Shown: positions 18,500 to 27,405 of the stretch, one piece after another | Layout: each line of letters starts with the position of its first letter | Numbering within the stretch: position 1 is the first letter of the stretch | Assembly: GCA_902790635.1 (NCBI GenBank) | Contig: CADASN010000002.1 | Location: 124,001-188,000 of the forward strand | DNA length: 64,000 nucleotides | From: an uncultured Bacteroidia bacterium | GTDB taxonomy: Bacteria; Bacteroidota; Bacteroidia; Bacteroidales; UBA932 | Direction: 5' to 3' | Program-made: the position numbers and the translations under genes | Notes under the pieces: generated by a model | Database searches by the model: none | The model's input: the letters and a program-made list of their open reading frames with translations, nothing else | What the model was told of the DNA's origin: nothing

Positions 18500-19690
18500 A
18501 TGATCCGTGCCATCAGTGATGATATCCGTTACATCGGCGTAGATGACGCCGCGTTGGACCTGTTCGAGAGCCAGTACGAAGTCCCCGAAGGGATGTCCTA
18601 CAACTCCTATATGATTCTGGATGAGAAGATTGCTATCCTGGATACCAGCGACGGCCGCACGGCGGACCGTTGGATGGAGCATGTGGAGGGTGTCCTGGAG
18701 GGCCGCCAGCCGGACTATCTGATTGTCCACCACATGGAGCCGGACCATTCCGCCTGCGTCGCCGCCATGCTGGAGAAGTATCCTTCGCTGACGCTGGTCG
18801 CCACGGCGCCTGCGCTCCGGATGCTCCCGCAGTTCTTCGAGGGCGTGCAGCTGGAAGGCCGCACGCGCAGCGTCGGCGACGGCGATACCCTGGAACTCGG
18901 CGCGCACACGCTCAGCTTCCTGACGGCGCCGATGGTCCATTGGCCGGAGGTGATGATGAGTTTCGACCACAAGGACAAGGTGCTCTTCAGCGCGGATGCT
19001 TTCGGCAAATTCGGCGCCCTGGAGCAGACGGGCGGCCTGTGGTGCACCCCGGAGACGGACTGGGCCTGCGAGGCACGCCGTTACTATTTCAACATCTGTG
19101 GCAAATACGGCGCCCAGGTGCAGCGCGTGCTGGCCAAGGTGGTTCCGCTCGGCGTGCAGACCATCTGCCCGCTGCACGGTCCGATGCTCCGCGACACGCT
19201 CGGCGAAGCCCTTCGCCTTTATGATATCTGGAGCAGCTACGGCGTGGAATCGCCGGGCATCTTCATCGCCCACGCTTCCATCCACGGCGGCACGGCCGAA
19301 GCTGCCGAGAAGCTGGCCGAACTGCTTCGCGCCAAGGGCGCACCGAAAGTCGTTGTCACGGACCTCTGCCGCAGCGACCTCGCCGAAGCCGTCGAAGATG
19401 CCTTCCGCTACGGTACGCTGGTCGTAGCCGCTTCGTCCTACGACGCCGGGCTCTTCCCGCCGATGCACGATTTCCTCTGGCACCTGCAGATCAAGGGCTG
19501 GCAGAAGCGCCGCGCCGCCGTGATCGAGAACGGCAGCTGGGCCCCGTCCGCGGGACGCGTGATGACGGAGATGCTCTCCGTGATGAATGACGTGAAGCTC
19601 GTGGGAGAGAAGGTGACGCTGCGCAGCCGCATGCACGCCGCCGACCTGCCGGCCCTGGAGGCTCTGGCAGACGCGCTCCTTATTCCTTGA
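18500..19690 (+). CDS. A-type flavoprotein (flavodiiron protein)
   Basis: The 396-residue protein has an N-terminal metallo-beta-lactamase-like diiron domain and a C-terminal flavodoxin domain (from about residue 250, FIAHASIHGGTAEAAEKLAELL). The diiron ligand motif H78-x-E80-x-D82-H83 is intact, and a further histidine lies in CPLHGP. Such proteins reduce oxygen or nitric oxide in anaerobes, using electrons from rubredoxin or a reductase. With the rubrerythrin at 46-47 kb it points to oxygen defence. Its end overlaps the convergent Na/Pi gene by 11 bases. Confidence 0.92.
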   Translation: MIRAISDDIRYIGVDDAALDLFESQYEVPEGMSYNSYMILDEKIAILDTSDGRTADRWMEHVEGVLEGRQPDYLIVHHMEPDHSACVAAMLEKYPSLTLVATAPALRMLPQFFEGVQLEGRTRSVGDGDTLELGAHTLSFLTAPMVHWPEVMMSFDHKDKVLFSADAFGKFGALEQTGGLWCTPETDWACEARRYYFNICGKYGAQVQRVLAKVVPLGVQTICPLHGPMLRDTLGEALRLYDIWSSYGVESPGIFIAHASIHGGTAEAAEKLAELLRAKGAPKVVVTDLCRSDLAEAVEDAFRYGTLVVAASSYDAGLFPPMHDFLWHLQIKGWQKRRAAVIENGSWAPSAGRVMTEMLSVMNDVKLVGEKVTLRSRMHAADLPALEALADALLIP

Positions 19691-21392
19691 CCTTCGCCTG
19701 GGAAATATTGATGATAAAGTCTCCGATCTTCTCCAGTTCGGAGACGATGTCGATGTAGAAGACCCCCGTCTGGTAGTTGTAGTCCGGGTTCTCCTCGATG
19801 TTGACGATGTGCTCTTCGCGCAGGGTGTTGCGGCACTCGTTGATGTGGTTCTCGGCGTTGATGGCGTTGGTGATGTCCTTGAGGGCGCCGTAAGGCACCT
19901 TCAGGTTCGTCAGCATGGCCTGGTAGGCTTCGTCGACGGTATCCAGCATCCGGTTCAGCCGGCTGATCAGGTTCTCGTCGAAGAACTTGCCGTGTGAGCG
20001 GGCGCGCTGCAGCATCCGGGAGATGCTCTCGCCGGAATCGCCCAGGCTCTCCATCTCGCCGATGGTCTTGTACATGCCCTTGATGCGCAGCGAGGAACGC
20101 TCGGAAATCTCCCCGCGGGAGACTTCGTTGAGGTATGCGGCGATCTCCCGCTCGATGTTGTCGGTGATCTCCTCATATTTGACCAGCTTGGCCCTGTACT
20201 GCTCGAAGCTGTCGGAATTCTCGGCATTGATGGCATCCCGGATATGTCCGAAGCCCTTGTAGCAGATCTCGCCGAAGTTGACGATCTCCTTGTTGGCCTC
20301 TTCGAGTGAGAGCTCGGCCGTGTTGAGCGGACCTCCGGAGATATATTTGAGACGGTACACGTCCTCTTCTCCTTCCTTGCTCGGGAAGATGGCCGTGACG
20401 AGCTTCTCAATCTGCGGGATGAACCACACCAGGAGCAGCACGTTCGTCACGTTGAACAAAGTATGCATCGTACAGACGCTGTACAGCAGGGAAGTGCCGA
20501 TCGCGTCGGCATTGGCCGCGTCCGTCAGGTCGGCCGTGTTGGGATCCGGCAGGCCGAACAGGGTGACGATGCTGCCCACCAGCCGCAGGAAGAGCGGGAA
20601 GAGGCAGAGCACCCAGGTCACGCCGAAGAGGTTGAAGACCGTATGCGAGATGGCCGTACGCTTGGCTGCCAGATTACCTACGGACGCTGCGATGTTGGCT
20701 GCGATCGTGGTGCCGATGTTCTCGCCGAGGATCATCGCGGCGGCGAGCCGGAAGGGGATCACACCCGTGGTCACAAGGACCATGATGATGGCCATCGTGG
20801 CGGCGGAGGACTGGAAGCAGACGGTCAGCACGATACTGATCATCAGGAAGATGATGATGGACCAGCCGCCCAGGTTCGTCCAGGCCTGCACGAAGCCGAG
20901 CTTCTCGGGGGTGATGAGGACCTGTGCCGTCGCGCGCAACTGGGCGAAGCCGATGAAGAAAAGGCAGAAACCGATGAGGATCTCTCCGATGTCCTTGGTG
21001 CGCTGCTTCTTCTGGCTTCGCAGGAAGAATCCCACCAGGAAGAGCGGGAAGGCGAAGTCGGCCATGTTGAAGGAGAAGCCGAACAGGGCCATGATCCAGG
21101 AAGTGACGGTCGTCCCGATGTTGGCGCCCATGATCACGCCGATGGCCTGTCCGAGCACCAGGAGTCCCGCATTGACGAAACTGACCACCATGATGGTGGT
21201 CGCCGTGGAGGATTGGATCACGGCGGTGACGCCGATACCGGTAATGATCTGCTTGAACGGGTTGGAAGTCATCGAGGCGAGGAAGGCACGAAGACCGTCG
21301 CCTGCTACTTTCTGGAGGCCGCCGCTGAGGAGGCTGAGACCGAAAAGGAAAAGGGTGACTGCGCCGAGCAGCGTAAGGATCTGGAGAATCAT
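19680..21392 (-). CDS. Na+/phosphate cotransporter family protein with PhoU-like tail
   Basis: I chose the ATG at 21392, giving 570 residues and the family start LTLLGAVTLFLFGLSLLSGGLQ. The upstream TTG (21419) lies within a -7 box. The membrane part has two inverted Na/Pi repeats, each with a QSSTATTIM or QSSAATMAI motif. The C-terminal 200 residues form a PhoU-like helical domain. The family moves phosphate with sodium, although its members in anaerobes are not well characterised. Confidence 0.9.
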   Translation of the reverse strand: MILQILTLLGAVTLFLFGLSLLSGGLQKVAGDGLRAFLASMTSNPFKQIITGIGVTAVIQSSTATTIMVVSFVNAGLLVLGQAIGVIMGANIGTTVTSWIMALFGFSFNMADFAFPLFLVGFFLRSQKKQRTKDIGEILIGFCLFFIGFAQLRATAQVLITPEKLGFVQAWTNLGGWSIIIFLMISIVLTVCFQSSAATMAIIMVLVTTGVIPFRLAAAMILGENIGTTIAANIAASVGNLAAKRTAISHTVFNLFGVTWVLCLFPLFLRLVGSIVTLFGLPDPNTADLTDAANADAIGTSLLYSVCTMHTLFNVTNVLLLVWFIPQIEKLVTAIFPSKEGEEDVYRLKYISGGPLNTAELSLEEANKEIVNFGEICYKGFGHIRDAINAENSDSFEQYRAKLVKYEEITDNIEREIAAYLNEVSRGEISERSSLRIKGMYKTIGEMESLGDSGESISRMLQRARSHGKFFDENLISRLNRMLDTVDEAYQAMLTNLKVPYGALKDITNAINAENHINECRNTLREEHIVNIEENPDYNYQTGVFYIDIVSELEKIGDFIINISQAKVKE

Positions 21393-21416
21393 AAGGTTCT
21401 GGATTGTTACGGTCGA

Positions 21417-21424
21417 CAAATTTA
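21417..21424 (-). promoter_or_regulatory. -7 box of the Na/Pi cotransporter gene
   Basis: The minus strand reads TAAATTTG here, 24 bases before the chosen ATG. It lies back to back with the -7 box of the divergent esterase gene. Confidence 0.5.
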
Positions 21425-21436
21425 ATAAATAAAATG

Positions 21437-21444
21437 TATATTTG
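21437..21444 (+). promoter_or_regulatory. -7 box of the esterase gene
   Basis: TATATTTG matches TAnnTTTG and ends 20 bases before the ATG at 21465. Confidence 0.5.
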
Positions 21445-21464
21445 TTTCGTTATTTTTCCGGAAT

Positions 21465-22385
21465 ATGTCTCTGATGTCCGCATTGATCACCACCCTGGCC
21501 ATTCTGCCTTATACGATGCCCAAGTATACGGTATCGGTCGAGCGGGATGTCGTCTATGCGCAGGCGGAGGGCTACTGGACCCATGCCCCGGTGGGGGAGC
21601 GGGGCACGGTCACGCGGCTTGCCCCGGAGCTCTTCCAGCAGCGGATGCTTGACCTGGACATGGACATTTATCTTCCGGAGGGGGATGATTCCCCGCAGCG
21701 TCCGCTGCTGCTGATGATGCACGGGGGCTCCTTCTTCGTCGGATACAAGGAAGAGAAAGGCCAGGCGGGCTGGTGCGAGTATTTCGCTTCGCTGGGCTAT
21801 GTGGCCGTATCCATCAATTACCGTCTGGGCTTCCGGCCCACCCGGAAGGACCTTGCCGCGGCGGAGCTCCGCGCGCTGGAGGATGCGGACGCCGCGCTGG
21901 ATTTCCTGCTTGCGCGGAAAGACCTGCGCATCGATTCGGACCACATCTTCGCGGCCGGGACCAGTGCCGGCGCCATGACGGCCCTGCGCCTGGCATTCCG
22001 CCCGTCCGGCGGGCATCCCCGCATCCGGGCGGTAGCCAATCTCTGGGGCTCGGTCCACGACCTGTCGGTACTGGAGCATGCCGATACGGCCATCCTCTCT
22101 TTCCAGTCGCCGGACGATCCGGTAATGCCCTACGGGCGGGGTTATCCTTTCCATGCGGCCAAGCGCAAGGTCCAGCCGCCCTCGCAGCTCTTTTCCGAGG
22201 TGATGTACGGCACCCTGGCCGTGCACGAACGGGCCCGGGAACTGGGCATCCGCGCAGAGCATCATCCCTGTCCGGAGCCGCGGCACCGCCTGCACATCGG
22301 GGACGACGGCGAGTACACGCCGCGCTTCTACGAGATACGCGACCGGATGGCGGCTTTCTTCGCCGAAGAATTCCCTGAGAGATAG
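21465..22385 (+). CDS. Alpha/beta-hydrolase, carboxylesterase type
   Basis: The 306-residue protein has the alpha/beta-hydrolase fold. The oxyanion motif MHGGSFF (H86-G87-G88) and the nucleophile elbow GTSAGA (S167) are visible. A likely acid is in SFQSPDDPV and a histidine lies near the C-terminus. An N-terminal hydrophobic stretch suggests export. The HGGS-F form is typical of esterases that remove acetyl or feruloyl groups, but the substrate is unknown. It is transcribed from a short divergent promoter region. Confidence 0.8.
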   Translation: MSLMSALITTLAILPYTMPKYTVSVERDVVYAQAEGYWTHAPVGERGTVTRLAPELFQQRMLDLDMDIYLPEGDDSPQRPLLLMMHGGSFFVGYKEEKGQAGWCEYFASLGYVAVSINYRLGFRPTRKDLAAAELRALEDADAALDFLLARKDLRIDSDHIFAAGTSAGAMTALRLAFRPSGGHPRIRAVANLWGSVHDLSVLEHADTAILSFQSPDDPVMPYGRGYPFHAAKRKVQPPSQLFSEVMYGTLAVHERARELGIRAEHHPCPEPRHRLHIGDDGEYTPRFYEIRDRMAAFFAEEFPER

Positions 22386-22396
22386 ACTGCGCCGGA

Positions 22397-22729
22397 TCAG
22401 ACCTTCTCCGGCTCGACTTTCTCGACTTCGTAGCCGAGTTTGCGGATGGCGTCAGCGAGCGTCTGCTCGTTGGTGCGGGCCGGGTCGTAGGTGATGGTGA
22501 CGACATTCTCTTCCAGGCTGACTTTGAGGTCCTTAACCCCACGCAGGAAGGAGATGTTCTCCGTGACTTTGCGGACGCAGTTCTCGCAGTGCATCGTGGT
22601 CTTGAAAGTGACGGTCTTCGTCTCCTTCTTGTCCGGTGTAGAGCGGGTCACAGTGGCTTCTGCAGGGATGGCCGCAGATGCTGCCGGGGCTGCGAAGAGC
22701 AGCGGGAAAAGTATGAATAAAGCTTTCAT
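22397..22729 (-). CDS. Secreted heavy-metal-associated (HMA) domain protein
   Basis: The 110-residue product has a signal peptide (about 1-20) and one HMA ferredoxin-like domain with the metal-binding motif MHCENC (C48, C51). HMA domains bind Cu(I) or other soft metals. Being exported, it would act in the periplasm as a metal carrier. It lies 65 bases downstream of the TonB receptor gene in the same direction and is probably in its operon, which links both to metal handling. Confidence 0.85.
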   Translation of the reverse strand: MKALFILFPLLFAAPAASAAIPAEATVTRSTPDKKETKTVTFKTTMHCENCVRKVTENISFLRGVKDLKVSLEENVVTITYDPARTNEQTLADAIRKLGYEVEKVEPEKV

Positions 22730-22794
22730 TATTAATAGGTTTTCCAGATTGTTACGCGAATGCCTGCATTGATTTTCAAGCCCATGATTGGGCC

Positions 22795-24786
22795 TCAGAT
22801 GGCGCTGGCGTCGAAGGCCGGGGATATCGCTGATATCCCGGTCGCATTGAAAGGATCAACCAAACCCAGGATCACCTTTTCCTGCCGGAAATTGGTCAGG
22901 TTCTCTCCGCCGATGTAGATGTCGAAGCCTTTGAAGCGACGCGTGACCTGGGCGAAAAGCAGGGGATAAACGGGAGTGCGCCCATGCGGGTAGAGCCGGT
23001 TGCCCTGGGCATCGATGGTATTCATGTAGTCATACACGCGGGCACTTCCGTTCAGCGAAGCGGTGAAATCGAAAATCCAGCGGCTCAGGCGTGTCTTGTA
23101 CTGGAGCGCCAGCACGCCCTTGAAATTGCCGACAAGCGGGATTTCGCACAGCCCGGCTGTCCGATAGGTGGTCTTGGCGTCGGTGTATCGGGCCGTCAGA
23201 TCGACGGTGAAGCGCTCGAAAGGCTCCGTGTGGAAGTCCAGCTGCCAGCTGTTGCTGTAGGACTTGCCCTCCAGGGGATAGAAACAGATCGTATAGGGAT
23301 TCTGCTCATAATCCACGACCAGCTGGTCGTGGAAACGGGTGCTGAAGAAGTCGAAGCTGAGATAATTGGACTCTCCGGAGAAATACCATGTAGCGTTGCC
23401 CCCGAAAGTCCAGGCGTCCTCCAGCTGGTGGGTCAGGTAGTCCCCGTCGAAAACCTTTGCCGTGGACAGGACCCCCAGGTGGTCGATCAGCGGCAGGGCT
23501 TCGCGCAGGCCCCGGCCTGCGTTGGCCCGCAGGATCAGTGACTCGGCTGGCTCGAACTTGAGCGTGAGGCGGGGTACCAGCCGGAAACCGGCGCCCCGGT
23601 ACCACTCTCCGCGCAGGCCCGCAACGAGATTGAATCTGTGGTGGACGTGGAAAGTGTATTCGCCGTAGAGGCCGCCGTGTAGCAGTTCGCTGCGCTGCAG
23701 GGGGCTGGAGGGAAGCTGGAACTGGTCGGGAATCAGCGGACGGTACAGCGATTCGTCATAGCGGTCCCAGGAGGCGCTTGCGCCGGCCGTGAGGTCGTGC
23801 GCTTCGGAGAACTGGTTGTGATAGATCAGGTTGGCGAAGACGGAGTGCTGGCGGCCGGTGTAGAGGCCTTGGCCGTAGGCACCGTCCAGGCGGTCGTGGG
23901 TGTAGTCCGCCACGAGCGCGACGCTCGCACTTTGGTCCTCGCGCAGCGGCCGCCCGAGCTTGAGGTAGGCGTTCAACTGCTTGTTTTTGATGTCCGTCTG
24001 CCAGCCACCGCCGATCTGCCCGCCCTTGCGGGAGTCGTACACGGCTCCCACACCCCAGCGGACCTGGATCTCGGGGATGTAGTAGAGCCAGCGGCTCTGT
24101 ACGTTGAACTGGTGGGCGCGCGGCTCGTCGAGGACCCCGTCCATGTTCATGTCGTGGTCCTTGAAATTGGCCTCGGCGTGTCCCAGGGTCACGGTATAGA
24201 GCGAAGGACTGAGCGAGAGCGACGAGGCTATGTTGGCATCCAGCCGGCTGTCGGACATCATCGAGGCGTTGAAGAAGAAGGGGATCTCGTCGGTGGGCTT
24301 TCGGTGCTCCACATTGATCTGGCCGGTCATCGAGTCCGGACCAGACACCACGGAAGGGGAACCCTTGGCAATCTGGATGCTCTCCAGCCAGGGGCCCGGG
24401 AAATAGGAAAGCCCGAAGGGGGCAGACAGTCCATGGAGGATCGGTCGGCTCTCGTCGAGCATCTGGGTGTAGATGCCGGACAGGCCGAGCAGGCGGATCT
24501 GGCGCGCGCCCGTAGCGGCATCTGCGTATCCGACCGTCACGGCGGCGGAGTTTTCGAAACTCTCCGCCAGGTTGCAGCAGGCCATCTTCATCAGGCCGGC
24601 CGAATTGATGATCTCCGTCCGGAGGTCTTTTCCGCGCGAAAGGGTCCCGCCATGCTGATGGGCCGTCACCACGCTCGTAGCGAGGGTGTCCACGCGCTCC
24701 TCGTGCTCATGTTCATGACTGTGCTGGGCGTAGCCAAGGCTGGCGCACGATAGTAGGATAATAACTGAGAAGTATTTGATATTCAC
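22795..24786 (-). CDS. TonB-dependent receptor, likely metal-linked
   Basis: The 663-residue protein has a signal peptide, then a histidine-rich mature N-terminus (HSHEHEHEE, residues 22-30; another HQHGG follows), a plug domain and a 22-strand-type barrel. It lacks the carboxypeptidase-like domain of SusC proteins. Start is GTG at 24786. The plug contains MKMACCNLAESF, with a vicinal cysteine pair. The His-rich N-terminus and the downstream HMA protein suggest binding of a transition metal or its chelate. The substrate is an inference. Confidence 0.85.
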   Translation of the reverse strand: MNIKYFSVIILLSCASLGYAQHSHEHEHEERVDTLATSVVTAHQHGGTLSRGKDLRTEIINSAGLMKMACCNLAESFENSAAVTVGYADAATGARQIRLLGLSGIYTQMLDESRPILHGLSAPFGLSYFPGPWLESIQIAKGSPSVVSGPDSMTGQINVEHRKPTDEIPFFFNASMMSDSRLDANIASSLSLSPSLYTVTLGHAEANFKDHDMNMDGVLDEPRAHQFNVQSRWLYYIPEIQVRWGVGAVYDSRKGGQIGGGWQTDIKNKQLNAYLKLGRPLREDQSASVALVADYTHDRLDGAYGQGLYTGRQHSVFANLIYHNQFSEAHDLTAGASASWDRYDESLYRPLIPDQFQLPSSPLQRSELLHGGLYGEYTFHVHHRFNLVAGLRGEWYRGAGFRLVPRLTLKFEPAESLILRANAGRGLREALPLIDHLGVLSTAKVFDGDYLTHQLEDAWTFGGNATWYFSGESNYLSFDFFSTRFHDQLVVDYEQNPYTICFYPLEGKSYSNSWQLDFHTEPFERFTVDLTARYTDAKTTYRTAGLCEIPLVGNFKGVLALQYKTRLSRWIFDFTASLNGSARVYDYMNTIDAQGNRLYPHGRTPVYPLLFAQVTRRFKGFDIYIGGENLTNFRQEKVILGLVDPFNATGISAISPAFDASAI

Positions 24787-24809
24787 TGCGTTCGTGTATC
24801 TTTGTCAGC

Positions 24810-24840
24810 CAAAGCTAAGCGATTTCCGGGAACTATGCAA
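24810..24840 (-). promoter_or_regulatory. Promoter of the TonB receptor/HMA operon
   Basis: On the minus strand a TTG (24840-24838) is followed by 20 bases and TAGCTTTG (24817-24810). This is an exact Bacteroidetes-type promoter, 23 bases before the GTG start. Confidence 0.75.
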
Positions 24841-24852
24841 GAGATTGCGCCC

Positions 24853-27111
24853 TTAATCTTTGCTTCCGCCGAGCCACTCGCAGGAGCTGGTCTCGCCGGC
24901 GATCCAGACCACATCGCCCGGCTCGAACTTGTAGTCGGGCTTGGGATTGGTGTAGAAGTCCGAGCCGTGCAGGACGCTGATCACCATGCAGTGGTAGTCG
25001 CGCATGTTGGTGCTGCGGAGGGTCTTGCCGCTGAGATAGGAGTCTTCGTCCAGCGTGATCGGGATGACCTCGAATTCGGCATCCGGCAGTTTCTCATGGA
25101 CGGAGGACTCGGAGAGCATGGTGCGCAGGCGGTTGATCTGCTCCGTCGTACCCACGGCCAGGAGCCGGTCGTGCGGGAACACGGGGACGTCCCCCGACGG
25201 GATCGTGATGCTCTGCGAGCCGCGCTCGATCTTGATGATGTTGGCGCCGGTCTCCGCGCGGAAGGGAATCTCCTTGAGCGCCTTGCCGGCGAAGACGGAA
25301 TCGGGGGAGACATCCAGCAGCTCCAGGTGCACGTCGTAGCCCGCCATCTTGTTCTGGACGGAGGTCGTGACCGGACGGCGGCGCCGCTCGGACTCTTCCT
25401 TTTCGTTGAGGTTGGACAGGAAGCGCTGCTCCAGCGCCGAATAGCGGTGCATCGTGCGGCGCGCGAGGATGATGAAGACGGCGCCGGCCAGGATGATGAG
25501 GACGATGGCCCAGCCGGCCAGCTTGAAATGGCTGGCCACGACGCTGAGCACCATCGAGATGGCCAGGAAGGTGCGGGCCAGGACCAGTCCCGCGATCGGC
25601 CATTTGTTGCTGTTTTTCTCTTTGAGCAGCTTGGCAGCGGAGGCGTTGATGGAGCCGGAACTGATGGCCAGGCCCCAGAGGAAGGGCGACATCACCAGCA
25701 GGGTCACGACCACGACCACCAGGTTGTGCAGGAAGGGGCTCCAGCCCGGGAAGAGCCGGGTGGCCGTCGGCTCGAGGAACTGCTTGGAGCCGATCATGAT
25801 GGCGATGAGGATCACGCTGTACAGCACGATCCGCAGGAAATACGACTGGAGGAGCTTCTTCCATTCGCTCTGCTCGGCGGCGCTGGATCGGGTGTTCTGC
25901 TCCGGCGCGTCCAGCCGCGCGATCCATTTGTCCGGCAGGACGCGCAGCAGGCCGCCGTAGGCCGGGCCGGCGAGCTTGATCATATAAGGGGTCGTGAAGG
26001 TCGTGATGACGGACACGGCGATGATGACGGGATAGATGAAATCGCGCATCACCCCGAGGCTGACGCCGACGCCGGCGATGATGAAGCCGAATTCACCGAG
26101 CTGCGCGAGGCTGAATCCCGTGTTGACGGCGTTCTGCAGGCCGCCGCCGGTCATCAGGATGCCCGCTCCGGCGAACAGGATGTGGCTCAGCATCACGATG
26201 AGCGTGATGATGAGGATGGTCAGCCAGTGCTCCGCGATCACGGCAGGGGCGACCATCATGCCCACGGAGATGAAGAAGATGGCGCCGAACAGGTCCTTGA
26301 TCGGACTGACCAGGCGTTCGATGTGCTCGCTCTCGATGGTCTCGGCGAGGATGGAACCCATCACGAACGCACCGAGGGCAGAGGAGAAGCCCACGGCCTC
26401 GGCCAGCGCGACCATTCCGAAGCAGAGGCCGATGCTGACGATCAGCAGGATCTCGTCGCTGAGGTACTTGCGGGCGCGCTTCAGGACGGTCGGAATCAGG
26501 TAGATGCCCACGAGGAACCACAAGATCAGGAAGAATGCCAGCTTGGCGAGCCCGCGGAGCATCTCGCCTCCGGCGAAACGGTTGGAGACGGCCATCGTGG
26601 AGAGGAGCACCATGAGCAGGATCGCGATCAGGTCTTCGACCACGAGCGTTCCGAAGACCATCCCGGCCCAGGGCTTGTCCTTGAGGCGCATGTCGTCGTA
26701 GGATTTGAGCACCACCATCGTGGAGGACATGGACAGCAGGCCGCCGAGGAAGATGCTTTCCATCGTGGTCCAGTCCATGGCCTGTCCGGCCACGAATCCC
26801 AGCACGAAGACGCCGAGGAACTTGCTTCCCGCCGTCACGAGGGCGCTGCTGCCCACCTTGAGCAGCTTCTTGAAACTGAACTCCAGGCCGAGGCCGAACA
26901 TCAGGAAGATGATGCCGATCTCGGACCACTGATGGACGGTCTCTTCGCTCTGGATGCCCGGGAACCAGGAGATGTGCGGGCCGATCAGGAAGCCGGCGAT
27001 GATGTAGCCCAATATCAGCGGCTGCTTGAGGGCCTTGGAGATGATGGTGAATACACCGGCGGAAACCAGGATGATGGCGAGGTCCCGGACGAGATTGAGT
27101 TCTTCGGACAT
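24853..27111 (-). CDS. CPA2-family cation:proton antiporter with TrkA-C domains
   Basis: The 752-residue protein begins with the 12-helix membrane domain of CPA2 antiporters (KefB-like; ILGYIIAGFLIGPH near 35, VVEDLIAILLM near 165, QLGEFGFIIAGVG near 340). A further block of helices (about 425-570) and two TrkA-C/RCK-C-type regulatory domains at the C-terminus follow. It should exchange K+ or Na+ for protons. I chose the ATG at 27111 over TTG 27120, since the TTG overlaps a -7 box. Confidence 0.9.
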   Translation of the reverse strand: MSEELNLVRDLAIILVSAGVFTIISKALKQPLILGYIIAGFLIGPHISWFPGIQSEETVHQWSEIGIIFLMFGLGLEFSFKKLLKVGSSALVTAGSKFLGVFVLGFVAGQAMDWTTMESIFLGGLLSMSSTMVVLKSYDDMRLKDKPWAGMVFGTLVVEDLIAILLMVLLSTMAVSNRFAGGEMLRGLAKLAFFLILWFLVGIYLIPTVLKRARKYLSDEILLIVSIGLCFGMVALAEAVGFSSALGAFVMGSILAETIESEHIERLVSPIKDLFGAIFFISVGMMVAPAVIAEHWLTILIITLIVMLSHILFAGAGILMTGGGLQNAVNTGFSLAQLGEFGFIIAGVGVSLGVMRDFIYPVIIAVSVITTFTTPYMIKLAGPAYGGLLRVLPDKWIARLDAPEQNTRSSAAEQSEWKKLLQSYFLRIVLYSVILIAIMIGSKQFLEPTATRLFPGWSPFLHNLVVVVVTLLVMSPFLWGLAISSGSINASAAKLLKEKNSNKWPIAGLVLARTFLAISMVLSVVASHFKLAGWAIVLIILAGAVFIILARRTMHRYSALEQRFLSNLNEKEESERRRRPVTTSVQNKMAGYDVHLELLDVSPDSVFAGKALKEIPFRAETGANIIKIERGSQSITIPSGDVPVFPHDRLLAVGTTEQINRLRTMLSESSVHEKLPDAEFEVIPITLDEDSYLSGKTLRSTNMRDYHCMVISVLHGSDFYTNPKPDYKFEPGDVVWIAGETSSCEWLGGSKD

Positions 27112-27117
27112 AGAATA

Positions 27118-27125
27118 CAAAAATA
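27118..27125 (-). promoter_or_regulatory. -7 box of the antiporter gene
   Basis: The minus strand reads TATTTTTG, ending 6 bases before the ATG at 27111, so any leader is only a few bases long. No clear -33 TTG was found. Confidence 0.5.
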
Positions 27126-27128
27126 CGA

Positions 27129-27284
27129 AAAAATCCCGGATATTCTCTGCGATCTGGTGGGCCAGGTGATGAACATCCCCTGGGCGGCGAGATGTGGTTT
27201 GCCGCCATCACGTTCCAGCACAACAGTATCTTTTCGGGGAGAAGCAACGCCTATCCGCTCACCCGCATCGTGGACAACAGATAG
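27129..27284 (+). pseudogene. 3' remnant of an unidentified gene
   Basis: One frame is open from about 27129 to a TAG at 27282-27284. From 27186 it reads like a real protein end, with GEMWFAAITFQHNSIF and then a Ser-Gly-Arg-Ser-Asn-Ala-Tyr-Pro segment just before the stop. There is no start codon upstream in this frame, because the promoter of the divergent antiporter gene lies there. I take it as the last 33-50 codons of a deleted gene. The family is not recognised. Confidence 0.5.
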
Positions 27285-27405
27285 CTCCCCGGGCACGCCT
27301 GTAAGGCGACATACAAAGGGGCAAGGGTGCAGCTGACCATGTGTGTTGGGTATTGCTTGAAAATGTCTCTCAGTCGTTACCAGCCACATCGCCCGGGCCA
27401 GCTGG

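Noticed and set aside
22780-22793. Hairpin GCCCA-TGAT-TGGGC after the TonB receptor gene
   Set aside because: The stem is only 5 bp and no T-run follows on the minus strand; the HMA gene is probably in the same operon.
24797-24804. TATCTTTG on the plus strand between the TonB receptor and antiporter genes
   Set aside because: It matches the -7 consensus, but both neighbouring genes are on the minus strand and no plus-strand gene follows.
24802-27336. An 844-codon plus-strand frame opposite the antiporter
   Set aside because: It is made of Asp/His/Glu/Gly-rich sequence opposite transmembrane codons, and the antiporter is certain.
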